From an uncultured Dyadobacter sp. (GTDB lineage: Bacteria; Bacteroidota; Bacteroidia; Cytophagales; Spirosomataceae): a stretch of DNA of 7,670 nt. The position numbers and the translations under genes were made by a program. Within the stretch, counting starts at the first letter, position 1. Each line of letters begins with the position of its first letter. The stretch spans positions 1-7,670 of the forward strand of contig CAMLNK010000166.1 in the NCBI GenBank assembly GCA_946481035.1, in the 5' to 3' direction. Shown here in pieces: positions 1 through 6,101 of this stretch. The notes beneath the pieces were generated by a model, which was given only the letters and a program-made list of their open reading frames with translations, was not told the origin of the DNA and did no database searches.

Positions 1-276
1 TAACACATCTTGGGAAGAACCTATTGCATAATAATACCGCTTTTGGGGTTGAAGCCCTGTCAATTTCACCACATGTTCGGTGGTTAGTGCCGAGCTGTCG
101 ACAATCTGCATCAATGAGCCGGGCGCATCTCCTAACCATACACGGCTGTTCGTCGCGACATCGGTACGCCAGCGGACCACGATGCTGGTTGACGTAGCGG
201 ATTGGAGGTACGGCCCTCTTAGCAGGCCGGGTACAAGATGCACCAGGAGATATAAGGATAGTGTGAATGCATGCAT
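1..276 (-). CDS. Metallophosphoesterase / purple acid phosphatase-like protein, N-terminal part (cut by window edge)
   Basis: An open frame of 92 codons starts at the ATG at 276-274 and runs off the left edge without a stop. After a short hydrophobic leader (residues 3-19, rich in Leu) the protein reads RGPYLQSAT, then VVRWRTD (about 34-40), then a TGLQP..RYYYAIGS stretch (about 73-88). This order is typical of the Fn3-like N-terminal domain of purple acid phosphatases, which in Bacteroidota precedes a calcineurin-like metallophosphoesterase domain. The catalytic domain itself lies outside the window, so the enzymatic role is inferred from the family. The leader lacks the usual basic residues, so export by a signal peptide is likely but not clear-cut. 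The start is 46 bases after the stop of the M1 peptidase gene on the same strand, which suggests co-transcription. No good Shine-Dalgarno sequence is visible. It could instead be another Fn3-containing surface protein. Confidence 0.72.
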   Translation of the reverse strand, partial: MHAFTLSLYLLVHLVPGLLRGPYLQSATSTSIVVRWRTDVATNSRVWLGDAPGSLMQIVDSSALTTEHVVKLTGLQPQKRYYYAIGSSQDVL

Positions 277-322
277 AATCTGATCGTTTACAGCACATAC
301 TTCAAAACTCAATATCCGCTTT

Positions 323-2545
323 TCATTCTTTGAGCAGTTTCAGAATGACCTGCCCATCGCCGGAAGCAATGGAGTACAGTCCCGGCCGCAGCCCGCGCGC
401 ATCATACGTATGCGGGCCTCCATTCGGCGTGGCGGATTTCAGTTGTAGTCGATTTCCTTGCACGTCGTACAACAACAGATTGCCGGGTACAGACTTACCC
501 GATTCGTTAGCGACCCGAAAAGCATCTCCTACCGGGTTGGGATATACTTTCCAGACATCTTTTCCAGCGCCGCATTTCGCAGCAACAATCCGCGTTTCCT
601 GCGTCTTCCCATCCAAATCATATTCTTTAATACGGTAATAACCCTGGTTTAATGCGGCCTCCACGTCAAAGAAATAGTCATTAACCTTTTTCGAATTACC
701 CGCCGCCGGTACGGTACCGAGGACCTCCCATTGTTTTGCATCCTTACTTCCCTGAATTTCAAAATAATCCGCATTCACTTCTTCGGTCGTCTGCCAGCTC
801 AGCCGCGCATTCTTGTCCCGGCATTCTGCATTAAACTTGCTGAATACCACCGGCAATGGCCCCAGGGTTTTGGTTAAAGTATTGTTCCGTGTGATCAGCC
901 ATACGTCCGGGTCGAAAATCACTTCCGTCGCTTCGAAACCCAGGTTATCCGCAAAAAACTCCCCGTTCAGCATGTTGTTGAACACCACAAGCTTCTCCTG
1001 GTTCGTATTGGCATTGCGGAAAAGCAACGGCACCGGCAGCTGAAAAAGACTTACCGATGCGTGCGATTGCGTCTGACTCAGTTTCACCTGCACCGTGTTG
1101 CCCGACGGAAACCATTCCACCTGGTACGACGGGTACCCCTCGCCGGTAAACCATTGGTTGAAAAAATAGGTCAGATCTTTTCCGCTGGCCGCTTCAAGGT
1201 GATTTTTCAGGTTCGCCGTGGTGACGTAGCCGTACGCCAGCGCCGGATCGTTGATGTAGTTATGGACGGCCGTAAAAAAAGTAGCGTCACCCAATATCCA
1301 GCGCAGCATGTAGAGCAAATGTGACCCTTTGAGGTAACTCAGCCGGTTGCTGAAAATCCGGTTTACATCATTCACATTATCCACCCACACCGACCCGCCC
1401 GGTAGCGACGTGATTGTATTGATTTCATTGGTGCGGGTAATTTTCGTATTTGCCGGGTATTTCGCCTCCGTGTAAATGCTTGCAAGATGCGTCGCGAAGC
1501 CTTCGTTGAGCCAGATATCCTGCCAGCTCCCGCAAGTAACCTTGTCGCCGAACCACTGATGGCCCAGCTCGTGGGCGATGAGTGTTTCGCCCATATTGAC
1601 CATAAACGAGCAGGTCTGATGCTCCATTCCGCCGCCCCAGCCAAATTGCACGTGGCCATATTTTTCATTTTTGAAGGGGTAATCACCAAAAAGGTTGCTG
1701 AATTGTACCATCGCATTGAGGGCATTCTGCACGCCACTCTGGAAATTCACCTGGCTCTCCGGATAGCAGTAGGTTTTGAAAGGCACGTTGGTACTGCCTA
1801 TCAGCACGCTGTTATCCAGCACATTGTAATTGGTAACGGCGATGGCTACCAGGTAACTCGCAATCGCATACCGGTGTTTCCAGTGTGTGCGCGTTTTGGA
1901 ACCGGCCACCGCGGTTTCACTTTTCAGCAGGCCGTTCGATGCAGCTTTATAAATGGCGGGATGCGTAATATAAACATCGAGCGAATCGGCCTTATCGTCG
2001 AGGCCGTTTTTGCAGGGCCACCAGTCGCGGCTTCCAAAAGGCTCGCTCAACGTCCATAGCACCGGTGTGGCGGACGCCCCGTGTGTGGTAACGACAAATG
2101 GCGCATTGACCGGAGTCGGAGTGCCCTCGTAGCTGATCGTGACCGAGTCCTTCACGCCCGGGGCGAGCGGGTTTTGTAAGGTAATCGTCAACGCGTCGCC
2201 GGCGTGCACAAAAGCGACATTGCTGCCCCGCTGCTGCACGGCCGAAACCGTCAATTCACCCGACAGGTCGAGCGTAATGCTGTTTCCGGCAGTAGTCATC
2301 ACAAAATGGGGCGTCACATTGCCTTTGATATAATTCACGGCGGGGTCTGCCTCCCACTCGCAGCGATAGTACTTCACATCGAAGTTGTTGGAAGCCATTA
2401 CGCGCAGCCCCGACGCATTGATCCGCAACCCTGCGTTCCTGCTTTCGAGCGCGGCAATATCGGCCGTTGAGAAATCCGGAGCGGATTCCTGTGCAAATGC
2501 ACCTCCGGCGAGCAATAAAACAAACAGCAGGAAAGGTATTCTCAT
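323..2545 (-). CDS. M1 family zinc metallopeptidase (aminopeptidase-like) with T9SS sorting domain
   Basis: This is a secreted gluzincin peptidase of 740 residues. Residues 1-19 form a signal peptide (hydrophobic core, AFA-Q cleavage site). An N-terminal beta domain (about 50-240) is followed by the catalytic domain. That domain carries GGGMEH at 304-309 (the substrate N-terminus recognition loop, usually GxMEN), HELGH at 325-329 and the third zinc ligand E348 in WLNEGFATH, which gives the full HExxH-x18-E signature. The likely catalytic Tyr is Y404 in SYLKGSHLLYML. After about residue 565 there is a beta-rich linker domain (LSWQTTEEVNADYFEIQ). A C-terminal type IX secretion sorting domain starts at VYPNPVGD (667-674) and ends with Lys/Leu residues, as is usual. 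The protein is probably exported across the outer membrane and either anchored or released, where it trims peptides. The stop is 46 bases before the phosphoesterase-like gene, and the start is 105 bases after the 237-aa gene. Exact substrate specificity cannot be read from the sequence. Confidence 0.95.
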   Translation of the reverse strand: MRIPFLLFVLLLAGGAFAQESAPDFSTADIAALESRNAGLRINASGLRVMASNNFDVKYYRCEWEADPAVNYIKGNVTPHFVMTTAGNSITLDLSGELTVSAVQQRGSNVAFVHAGDALTITLQNPLAPGVKDSVTISYEGTPTPVNAPFVVTTHGASATPVLWTLSEPFGSRDWWPCKNGLDDKADSLDVYITHPAIYKAASNGLLKSETAVAGSKTRTHWKHRYAIASYLVAIAVTNYNVLDNSVLIGSTNVPFKTYCYPESQVNFQSGVQNALNAMVQFSNLFGDYPFKNEKYGHVQFGWGGGMEHQTCSFMVNMGETLIAHELGHQWFGDKVTCGSWQDIWLNEGFATHLASIYTEAKYPANTKITRTNEINTITSLPGGSVWVDNVNDVNRIFSNRLSYLKGSHLLYMLRWILGDATFFTAVHNYINDPALAYGYVTTANLKNHLEAASGKDLTYFFNQWFTGEGYPSYQVEWFPSGNTVQVKLSQTQSHASVSLFQLPVPLLFRNANTNQEKLVVFNNMLNGEFFADNLGFEATEVIFDPDVWLITRNNTLTKTLGPLPVVFSKFNAECRDKNARLSWQTTEEVNADYFEIQGSKDAKQWEVLGTVPAAGNSKKVNDYFFDVEAALNQGYYRIKEYDLDGKTQETRIVAAKCGAGKDVWKVYPNPVGDAFRVANESGKSVPGNLLLYDVQGNRLQLKSATPNGGPHTYDARGLRPGLYSIASGDGQVILKLLKE

Positions 2546-2650
2546 AGCGTACAGTTTTCTGTAAATACATCACTGTCAATACGCTAACTTAACCAATTAC
2601 AGGCAATTCCCTGCTGTTTTCCGGTCAAATGTTCAAACGGCAGGTTTCAG

Positions 2651-3364
2651 TTAAAGAGTGTTGAGATTGGCACAAAATCCGAGCAGCTTTTTCAGGTCGT
2701 CGGCATCGCCGAAATCGATTCTGTGTTCCCGCATGTAGCGCACCAGCTCCCGCCTGTTACGCCCATATACGTGCAGGAACGCGCGCCGCGACGCAGGATG
2801 TACGACCCGGTTCTGGTCGATCAGGAAGTAGGTGGTTTTCATCCGCCAACCCTGCCCTGAGGCATTATTTTCCCACTGAAAATGCCCGCCTTGGTTGCTT
2901 ACCATCAATGCACGCGAAGCGTTTCCCTCCGATGCCGAAAAGTGTTGCCCCGAATGGCTGAGGTTGTTTCCCGCCGGCCCGGGCTGGGTCTTCGCCGCCA
3001 GCATTACCCGCCCTGGCGCCCCGATTACCTCCATATCCGAATGAGCCTCGGTAAGTACAAAGCGGCGCTCACCTATCTCGACGTAATCGATCAGGTACTT
3101 GCCCGTAAAGAGCAGCGTATCCGCCTGCGGATTCAGAAACTGCATCTGGCCACCATGGTAATGGTAATTCAGCAATGCCTCACGCTTCGTACCATTTCTG
3201 AAATAGACCATTCCTTTGACAAAGTCGGGAAACAGGTACGCAGCAGGCCGTTTTCCCTGCGTAGTTACATGCCCGGAAGCAGCCGCGCGACAGGTAACGT
3301 TTAGCGACGCGTTCGGAAGTAATATTTGTTGGAGTAAAAAGGAAGCAAGCAACAATGTTTTCAT
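2651..3364 (-). CDS. Exported hypothetical protein, Bacteroidota-type family
   Basis: The gene encodes 237 residues with an N-terminal hydrophobic leader (about 1-20, MKTLLLASFLLQQILL) that fits a signal peptide. The middle contains YLFPDFVKGMVYFRNGT (43-59), then ALLNYHYHGGQMQFLNP (63-79). This resembles a group of uncharacterised Bacteroidota periplasmic proteins in which a short 'xGxVxFKNG..xxxLLNYNxxxxxMxFL' pattern is followed by a C-terminal basic, helical tail. Here the tail is RRELVRYMREHRIDFGDADDL (204-224). The resemblance is from memory, and I know of no function for the family. A low-complexity Gly/Ser/Asn-rich stretch occupies about 128-170. The single downstream gene on the same strand is the M1 peptidase, 105 bases away. 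The ATG at 3364 is preferred because it directly precedes the leader. No clear Shine-Dalgarno sequence is present. Confidence 0.8.
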   Translation of the reverse strand: MKTLLLASFLLQQILLPNASLNVTCRAAASGHVTTQGKRPAAYLFPDFVKGMVYFRNGTKREALLNYHYHGGQMQFLNPQADTLLFTGKYLIDYVEIGERRFVLTEAHSDMEVIGAPGRVMLAAKTQPGPAGNNLSHSGQHFSASEGNASRALMVSNQGGHFQWENNASGQGWRMKTTYFLIDQNRVVHPASRRAFLHVYGRNRRELVRYMREHRIDFGDADDLKKLLGFCANLNTL

Positions 3365-3663
3365 AGCGGTTTCGGGAAAGCCAATGGTGATAAAACTTCT
3401 GGATTAAAGATGTTATCAACTCATTTTCATACCCTTGCACCGTTCTTATTTTTTGTAACTATTTCCCCGCATAAGCCTATACCGCCATCTGCCGGGAAAC
3501 ATTTTGGAGAATTTTTCTACAACATATTTCAAAAAATCATGAAAATTCGAAATTTTTCGTAATACTATTACTACATTTTTGTTTGAAAACGTATATATTG
3601 CCGTTCAAGCGGTTCAATACGGCCAGCCAACGTTATTTAATTATCAACAAGGGCATATAGGCA

Positions 3664-3671
3664 TAGTTTTG
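3664..3671 (+). promoter_or_regulatory. Candidate Bacteroidota -7 promoter element (TAGTTTTG)
   Basis: TAGTTTTG matches the Bacteroidota primary sigma factor -7 consensus TAnnTTTG exactly. It lies 32 bases before the ATG of the 141-aa gene, which would give a 5' leader of roughly 25-30 bases. No TTTG or TTG element is visible at the expected -33 distance (AT-rich sequence there instead), so only half of the promoter is supported. Confidence 0.4.
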
Positions 3672-3692
3672 GTGCCCCATTAGTCCTACATC

Positions 3693-3700
3693 AAAGGAAA
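3693..3700 (+). promoter_or_regulatory. Ribosome binding site (AAAGGAAA) of the 141-aa gene
   Basis: The purine-rich AAAGGAAA ends three bases before the ATG at 3704 and six before the second ATG at 3707. The longer spacing fits the second ATG slightly better, so the protein may start at either Met. It is the only Shine-Dalgarno-like sequence in this window that clearly sits at a start. Confidence 0.45.
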
Positions 3701-3703
3701 CTC

Positions 3704-4129
3704 ATGATGGAAATCGGAACAATCAAGGCGGTACATATATATACCCACCTGCGATTATATGTTACGGCCGAACTGGAATTGAACCTGAAAGGAGTGAAGT
3801 ATACATTTGGTGGGCACGATGTATTTTTGTCCGGCATGAATGGAGGTGAATCTGCCGATCCTCCCTACCTGGGCAGATTTCTGTTCAGATGCATGCAAGT
3901 CTGCCGCGTCGATAACTGGGACCAGCTAAAAAGCTCGAAAGTTTTGGTCGAAATACAGCATGGCAAAGTAGTAGCGATCGCCGACGTCACCGGCAACAAC
4001 TGGTTCAATCCCACGCTGGAATTCGGCGCCATGGAACAGGAAAAAGAACAGATTGAATCCGCATTCAGGGAGAATCCGAAATTAGAGCGCGTCGGCACTT
4101 GCCGGCGCTATTCCAACCTGATTTCATAA
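3704..4129 (+). CDS. Hypothetical protein, 141 aa, unknown function
   Basis: I do not recognise a characterised family. The protein has no signal peptide or membrane segment and is probably cytosolic. Residues 1-45 look beta-rich (VHIYTHLRLYVTAELELNL, then VKYTFGGHDVFL). Residues 56-104 read LGRFLFRCMQVCRVDNWDQLKSSKVLVEIQHGKVVAI...WFNP. This resembles, from memory, a short domain found in phage and prophage hypothetical proteins of the form 'LGxFLxRxLEVxGVxxWExLxGKxVRVExxxGxVxxI'. The C-terminus (110-131) is a charged helix rich in Glu and Lys. Two Met codons compete for the start (3704 and 3707), both behind an AAAGGAAA site. The gene stands alone on its strand, and its 3' end overlaps the leftward 64-aa gene by 22 bases. 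No phage structural or integration genes are nearby, so a domesticated or widespread cellular version is as likely as phage origin. Confidence 0.78.
   Translation: MMEIGTIKAVHIYTHLRLYVTAELELNLKGVKYTFGGHDVFLSGMNGGESADPPYLGRFLFRCMQVCRVDNWDQLKSSKVLVEIQHGKVVAIADVTGNNWFNPTLEFGAMEQEKEQIESAFRENPKLERVGTCRRYSNLIS
4089..4108. terminator. GC-rich hairpin at the junction of two convergent genes
   Basis: GCGTCGGC and GCCGGCGC pair as an 8-base stem (one G-U pair on the plus strand, one A-C mismatch on the minus strand) around a four-base loop ACTT. The hairpin lies inside the last codons of the 141-aa gene and begins exactly at the stop codon of the leftward 64-aa gene. On the minus strand it is followed by the T-rich GCTCTAATTT, so it could act as a weak terminator for the leftward gene. 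It could also be a chance product of coding sequence. Confidence 0.3.
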
Positions 4130-4302
4130 GTCCCATTCTCACATTTTTCCGGAACGGCCAATTCCAGATGCTCCTTCCTATTCACCCGAAGGTAATTTTC
4201 GATCGCAAGTACCGCATCATTCTCCGACTCCGCCCCCGACACCGCCAGAACCACTCCCGGTTCCAGCCGGCCCGTTTCATCACGATTTGTTATGCTCGGC
4301 AT
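4108..4302 (-). CDS. Small hypothetical protein, 64 aa
   Basis: I do not recognise this protein. It is small, acidic and without a signal peptide or membrane segment. It begins MPSITNRDETGRLEPG, followed by VVLAVSGAESENDAVLAIENYLRV (about 17-40), which suggests a beta strand then a helix, and ends with ENGTYEIRLE. The frame can be extended 17 codons to a GTG at 4353. I chose the ATG at 4302 because the added N-terminal residues look like translated leader (Lys, Gln and Thr-rich) and the ATG sits behind an A-rich AAAAACAAACTACCAAC leader. G or C at most third codon positions supports real coding. The stop overlaps the converging 141-aa gene by 22 bases. The downstream side of the opposite neighbour offers no functional hint. 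Confidence 0.55.
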   Translation of the reverse strand: MPSITNRDETGRLEPGVVLAVSGAESENDAVLAIENYLRVNRKEHLELAVPEKCENGTYEIRLE

Positions 4303-4405
4303 GTTGGTAGTTTGTTTTTGGGTGATCGTTGATTTAAAATTGTGCCAGGCCACTCCCGATGGTAGGCGTAGTTTCTAACTCCCGTCTTCAACTTTTCTTT
4401 CTCTC

Positions 4406-4987
4406 TCACGGAATCTTGCCCGGCGTAGTCGTACTTCCCGGCACGGTCGATGATGGTATAGTGGTACTTTGAGGCACTTGCGCCGGCTGGCCGGTCGCGT
4501 CCGGGATGGTGGTTCTTGGTACGTTGCTGCTGTTCGGGTTCGGGCGTTCACCCGGAGTGGTTGTGCGTGGAACGGCGTTCGGGTCAGTCGGGGTTACCGG
4601 GACGGTCGATGGCTGGGTTGTAGAACTTGGCACGGTGCTTGAAGGCACGGTCGAGGGCTGCGTGGTACTACCCGGCGTGGACACACTTGGCACGGTAGTG
4701 GGCGACGGCTGCGTTACGGTGCTTCCGGGCCTCACGGCACCAGGAAGGTCGGACGGTTGCACGGTGGCGCCGGGGACCGTTTTAGGCTGGGTAGTGTTGC
4801 CCGGATAGGTCGAGGGCTGGGTACTACTAGGGTAGGTCGAGGGCTGGGTTGTTCCAGGAACGGTAGCAGGCTGCGTGCTCGAAGGCGTAGTCGCCGGTGT
4901 CGTTACCTGCGCCAAGGCCGCGGCCGAACCGAATGCGGCCGCTCCGACGATGGCTAACGTAATGATATTCAATCTCAAAGCTTTCAT
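4406..4987 (-). CDS. Exported Thr/Pro/Ser/Gln-rich low-complexity repeat protein
   Basis: The gene encodes 193 residues. Residues 1-26 form a clear signal peptide (MKALRLN, a hydrophobic Ala-rich core, ALA-Q cleavage). The whole mature part is low complexity, built from Thr, Pro, Ser, Val, Gln and Gly. TQP recurs at 38, 47, 56, 66, 92, 109 and 124, in units such as TQPSTYPSS and TTQPSTVPS, with a spacing of 9-10 residues early and 15-17 later. There is no Cys, Trp or His, and only about ten charged residues in the mature chain. Such Pro/Thr sequences are extended and unfolded, as in wall-spanning linkers, mucin-like coats or adhesion stalks; the role here is inference. It lacks a T9SS sorting domain, a lipobox Cys and the Asp-Ser/Thr O-glycosylation motif described for Bacteroides, so I expect a periplasmic or otherwise released protein. 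It is divergent from the DUF899 gene. A polypurine run follows the stop, with no terminator hairpin. Confidence 0.8.
   Translation of the reverse strand: MKALRLNIITLAIVGAAAFGSAAALAQVTTPATTPSSTQPATVPGTTQPSTYPSSTQPSTYPGNTTQPKTVPGATVQPSDLPGAVRPGSTVTQPSPTTVPSVSTPGSTTQPSTVPSSTVPSSTTQPSTVPVTPTDPNAVPRTTTPGERPNPNSSNVPRTTIPDATGQPAQVPQSTTIPSSTVPGSTTTPGKIP
4806..4849 (-). repeat. Tandem 27-base repeat inside the Thr/Pro-rich gene
   Basis: A 17-base unit, TAGGTCGAGGGCTGGGT on the plus strand, occurs identically at 4806-4822 and 4833-4849, 27 bases apart. It encodes two adjacent QPSTY-containing units (protein residues about 47-61). Degenerate relatives such as GGTCGATGGCTGGGTT near 4604 and GGTCGAGGGCTGCGT near 4649 recur further along the gene. 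The identical pair suggests recent duplication or slippage that keeps the reading frame. Confidence 0.7.
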
Positions 4988-5099
4988 GACAATGTATGTT
5001 TAGTTGATGAGCATTTCAATTATGCGGTCTGATTGGAAAAGAATCGTACCAACAGCGCCTTTGTCTCAAACACCCCCTGAAATAGACGTTTTTACACGC

Positions 5100-5129
5100 G
5101 TTGTTTGCGTGATTTATTCGTGAGTTTTG
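5100..5129 (+). promoter_or_regulatory. Candidate Bacteroidota promoter of the DUF899 gene
   Basis: GAGTTTTG at 5122-5129 matches seven of eight positions of the -7 consensus TAnnTTTG. An upstream TTG at 5101-5103 lies 18 bases before it, a spacing usual for the -33 element. The ATG at 5153 would then have a leader of roughly 15-20 bases. An inverted repeat, CACGC at 5095-5099 and GCGTG at 5107-5111, straddles the -33 element and might be a regulator site, though it is short. Confidence 0.4.
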
Positions 5130-5152
5130 TATTAAACTAAATCCAGAAACCA

Positions 5153-5929
5153 ATGGAAAAACAATTGGACACCATGGCCGACCGCTTGGAGGAAAGTCTC
5201 GCTACGCATCGGGTTGTATCACAGGAAGAATGGACCAAAGCGCGGAAAGATCTGCTCAAAAAGGAAAAGGAACTCACCCGGCTCAACGACGAACTCAGCC
5301 GGCAGCGGCGCGAGTTGCCCTGGGTGAAGGTCGACAAATCGTACATTTTCGAGGGTACCGAAGGAAAACTCTGGCTATCAGACCTTTTTTACGGGAAAAG
5401 CCAGCTAATCGTTTACCATTTCATGTTCGCCCCCGAATGGGAAGAAGGTTGCCCGGGCTGCTCGTTTCTGGCCGACCATATCGACGGCGCCAATCTCCAT
5501 TTGCAGCACCACGATGTTTCGGTGGTGGTCGTTTCGCGGGCACCGCTGGAAAAGCTCCTCGCATTCAAAAAGCGGATGGGCTGGAAATTCAACTGGGTAT
5601 CGTCGTATGGCAGTGATTTCAATTACGATTACCACGTGTCGTTCACCAGCGAGCAGCTCAAAAACGGCACTATCTATTACAATTTTGAATATTCCAAACA
5701 CGACGAGGGCACCGAATCGCCGGGAACGAGCGTGTTCTATAAAGACCGGACAGGTAACATTTTCCACACTTATTCCAGCTACTCCCGCGGCGGCGACATC
5801 CTTATCGGCGCTCATAATTACCTGGATCTAACGCCCAAAGGCAGAAATGAAGACGGTATCATGGACTGGATGCGCCATCATGACAAATACGAAAATTTCA
5901 AAGGAGATTCGGGCAGCTGCTGCCATTAG
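5153..5929 (+). CDS. DUF899 family thioredoxin-like protein
   Basis: The 258-residue protein matches the DUF899 (COG4312) pattern closely. A charged N-terminal helix leads into WTKARKDLLKKEKELTRL (27-44), then LSRQRRELPWVKVDKSYIF (48-66), and then a thioredoxin-like domain. This has LIVYHFMF (85-92), CPGCSFLADHIDG (100-112), VVVVSRAPLEKL (124-135) and FNWVSSYGSDFNYDY (146-160). C100 and C103 form the CxxC pair expected to be redox-active in this fold, but the substrate or physiological role of the family is not established. There is no signal peptide, so it should act in the cytosol. The C-terminus ends in two adjacent Cys and a His (256-258) after a flexible GDSGS stretch, which may be a second thiol or metal site. 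It has its own candidate promoter upstream and a hairpin downstream, and probably forms a single-gene unit. Confidence 0.92.
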   Translation: MEKQLDTMADRLEESLATHRVVSQEEWTKARKDLLKKEKELTRLNDELSRQRRELPWVKVDKSYIFEGTEGKLWLSDLFYGKSQLIVYHFMFAPEWEEGCPGCSFLADHIDGANLHLQHHDVSVVVVSRAPLEKLLAFKKRMGWKFNWVSSYGSDFNYDYHVSFTSEQLKNGTIYYNFEYSKHDEGTESPGTSVFYKDRTGNIFHTYSSYSRGGDILIGAHNYLDLTPKGRNEDGIMDWMRHHDKYENFKGDSGSCCH

Positions 5930-5966
5930 CGGCAAAAGCAGTCTTTATTCGATAGCGGTTTAGCGG

Positions 5967-5996
5967 CGGGCATGCTCCTATTTCGGGGCATGCCGG
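5967..5996. terminator. Hairpin between the DUF899 and PQQ dehydrogenase genes
   Basis: CGGGCATGCTCC and GGGGCATGCCGG form a 12-base stem with one mismatch and one G-U pair around a six-base loop TATTTC. It lies 37 bases after the DUF899 stop and 106 bases before the next start, a position expected of a terminator. No U-run follows (TGATCTAATAG), so it is not a textbook intrinsic terminator. It may stabilise the 3' end or act with Rho instead. Confidence 0.5.
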
Positions 5997-6101
5997 TGAT
6001 CTAATAGTAAAATGCGCTGCCCCGGTACTTTATCAGACATTCGCAGCAATGCTACCCGACGACACCTGCTCCTTATTCGATAAGCTGAACCTCAACCCTT
6101 T

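Larger units (their letters stand above)
3365..3703. other. AT-rich divergent intergenic region
   Basis: This 339-base gap separates the leftward 237-aa gene from the rightward 141-aa gene, so it should hold promoters for both directions. I see no convincing open frame in it. Its central part (about 3500-3600) is strongly AT-rich, with A and T runs and a near-palindrome around TTCGAA at 3547-3552. A short inverted repeat GCCGT/ACGGC lies at 3600-3604 and 3619-3623. The right end carries a Bacteroidota-type -7 element and a purine-rich ribosome binding site, listed separately. No matching element pair was found for the leftward gene. Confidence 0.6.

Noticed and set aside
80..283. 67-codon plus-strand open frame at the left edge
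   Set aside because: It is antisense to the phosphatase-like Fn3 domain frame, which has recognisable motifs and no stop across 92 codons.
1487..2059. 190-codon plus-strand open frame opposite the M1 peptidase
   Set aside because: It lies entirely antisense to conserved catalytic-domain codons, has no recognisable domain, and is explained by the codon bias of the peptidase gene.
2882..3304. 140-codon plus-strand open frame opposite the 237-aa gene
   Set aside because: The minus-strand frame has a signal peptide and family-like motifs; the plus-strand product is basic and has no recognisable motif.
4303..4353. GTG start extending the 64-aa protein by 17 residues
   Set aside because: The added residues look like untranslated leader, and the ATG at 4302 is the more natural start, though this is not proven.
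4506..4808. 100-codon plus-strand open frame opposite the Thr/Pro-rich gene
   Set aside because: It is a Val/Gly-rich mirror of the repeat composition and has no start context; the minus-strand frame has a clean signal peptide.
4799..4860. Short repeats that could suggest a CRISPR array
   Set aside because: The repeats keep a 27-base coding period, have no unique spacers of constant length, and lie within an open frame.
5405..5815. 136-codon minus-strand open frame opposite the DUF899 gene
   Set aside because: It is the shadow of a well-matched DUF899 domain on the plus strand.
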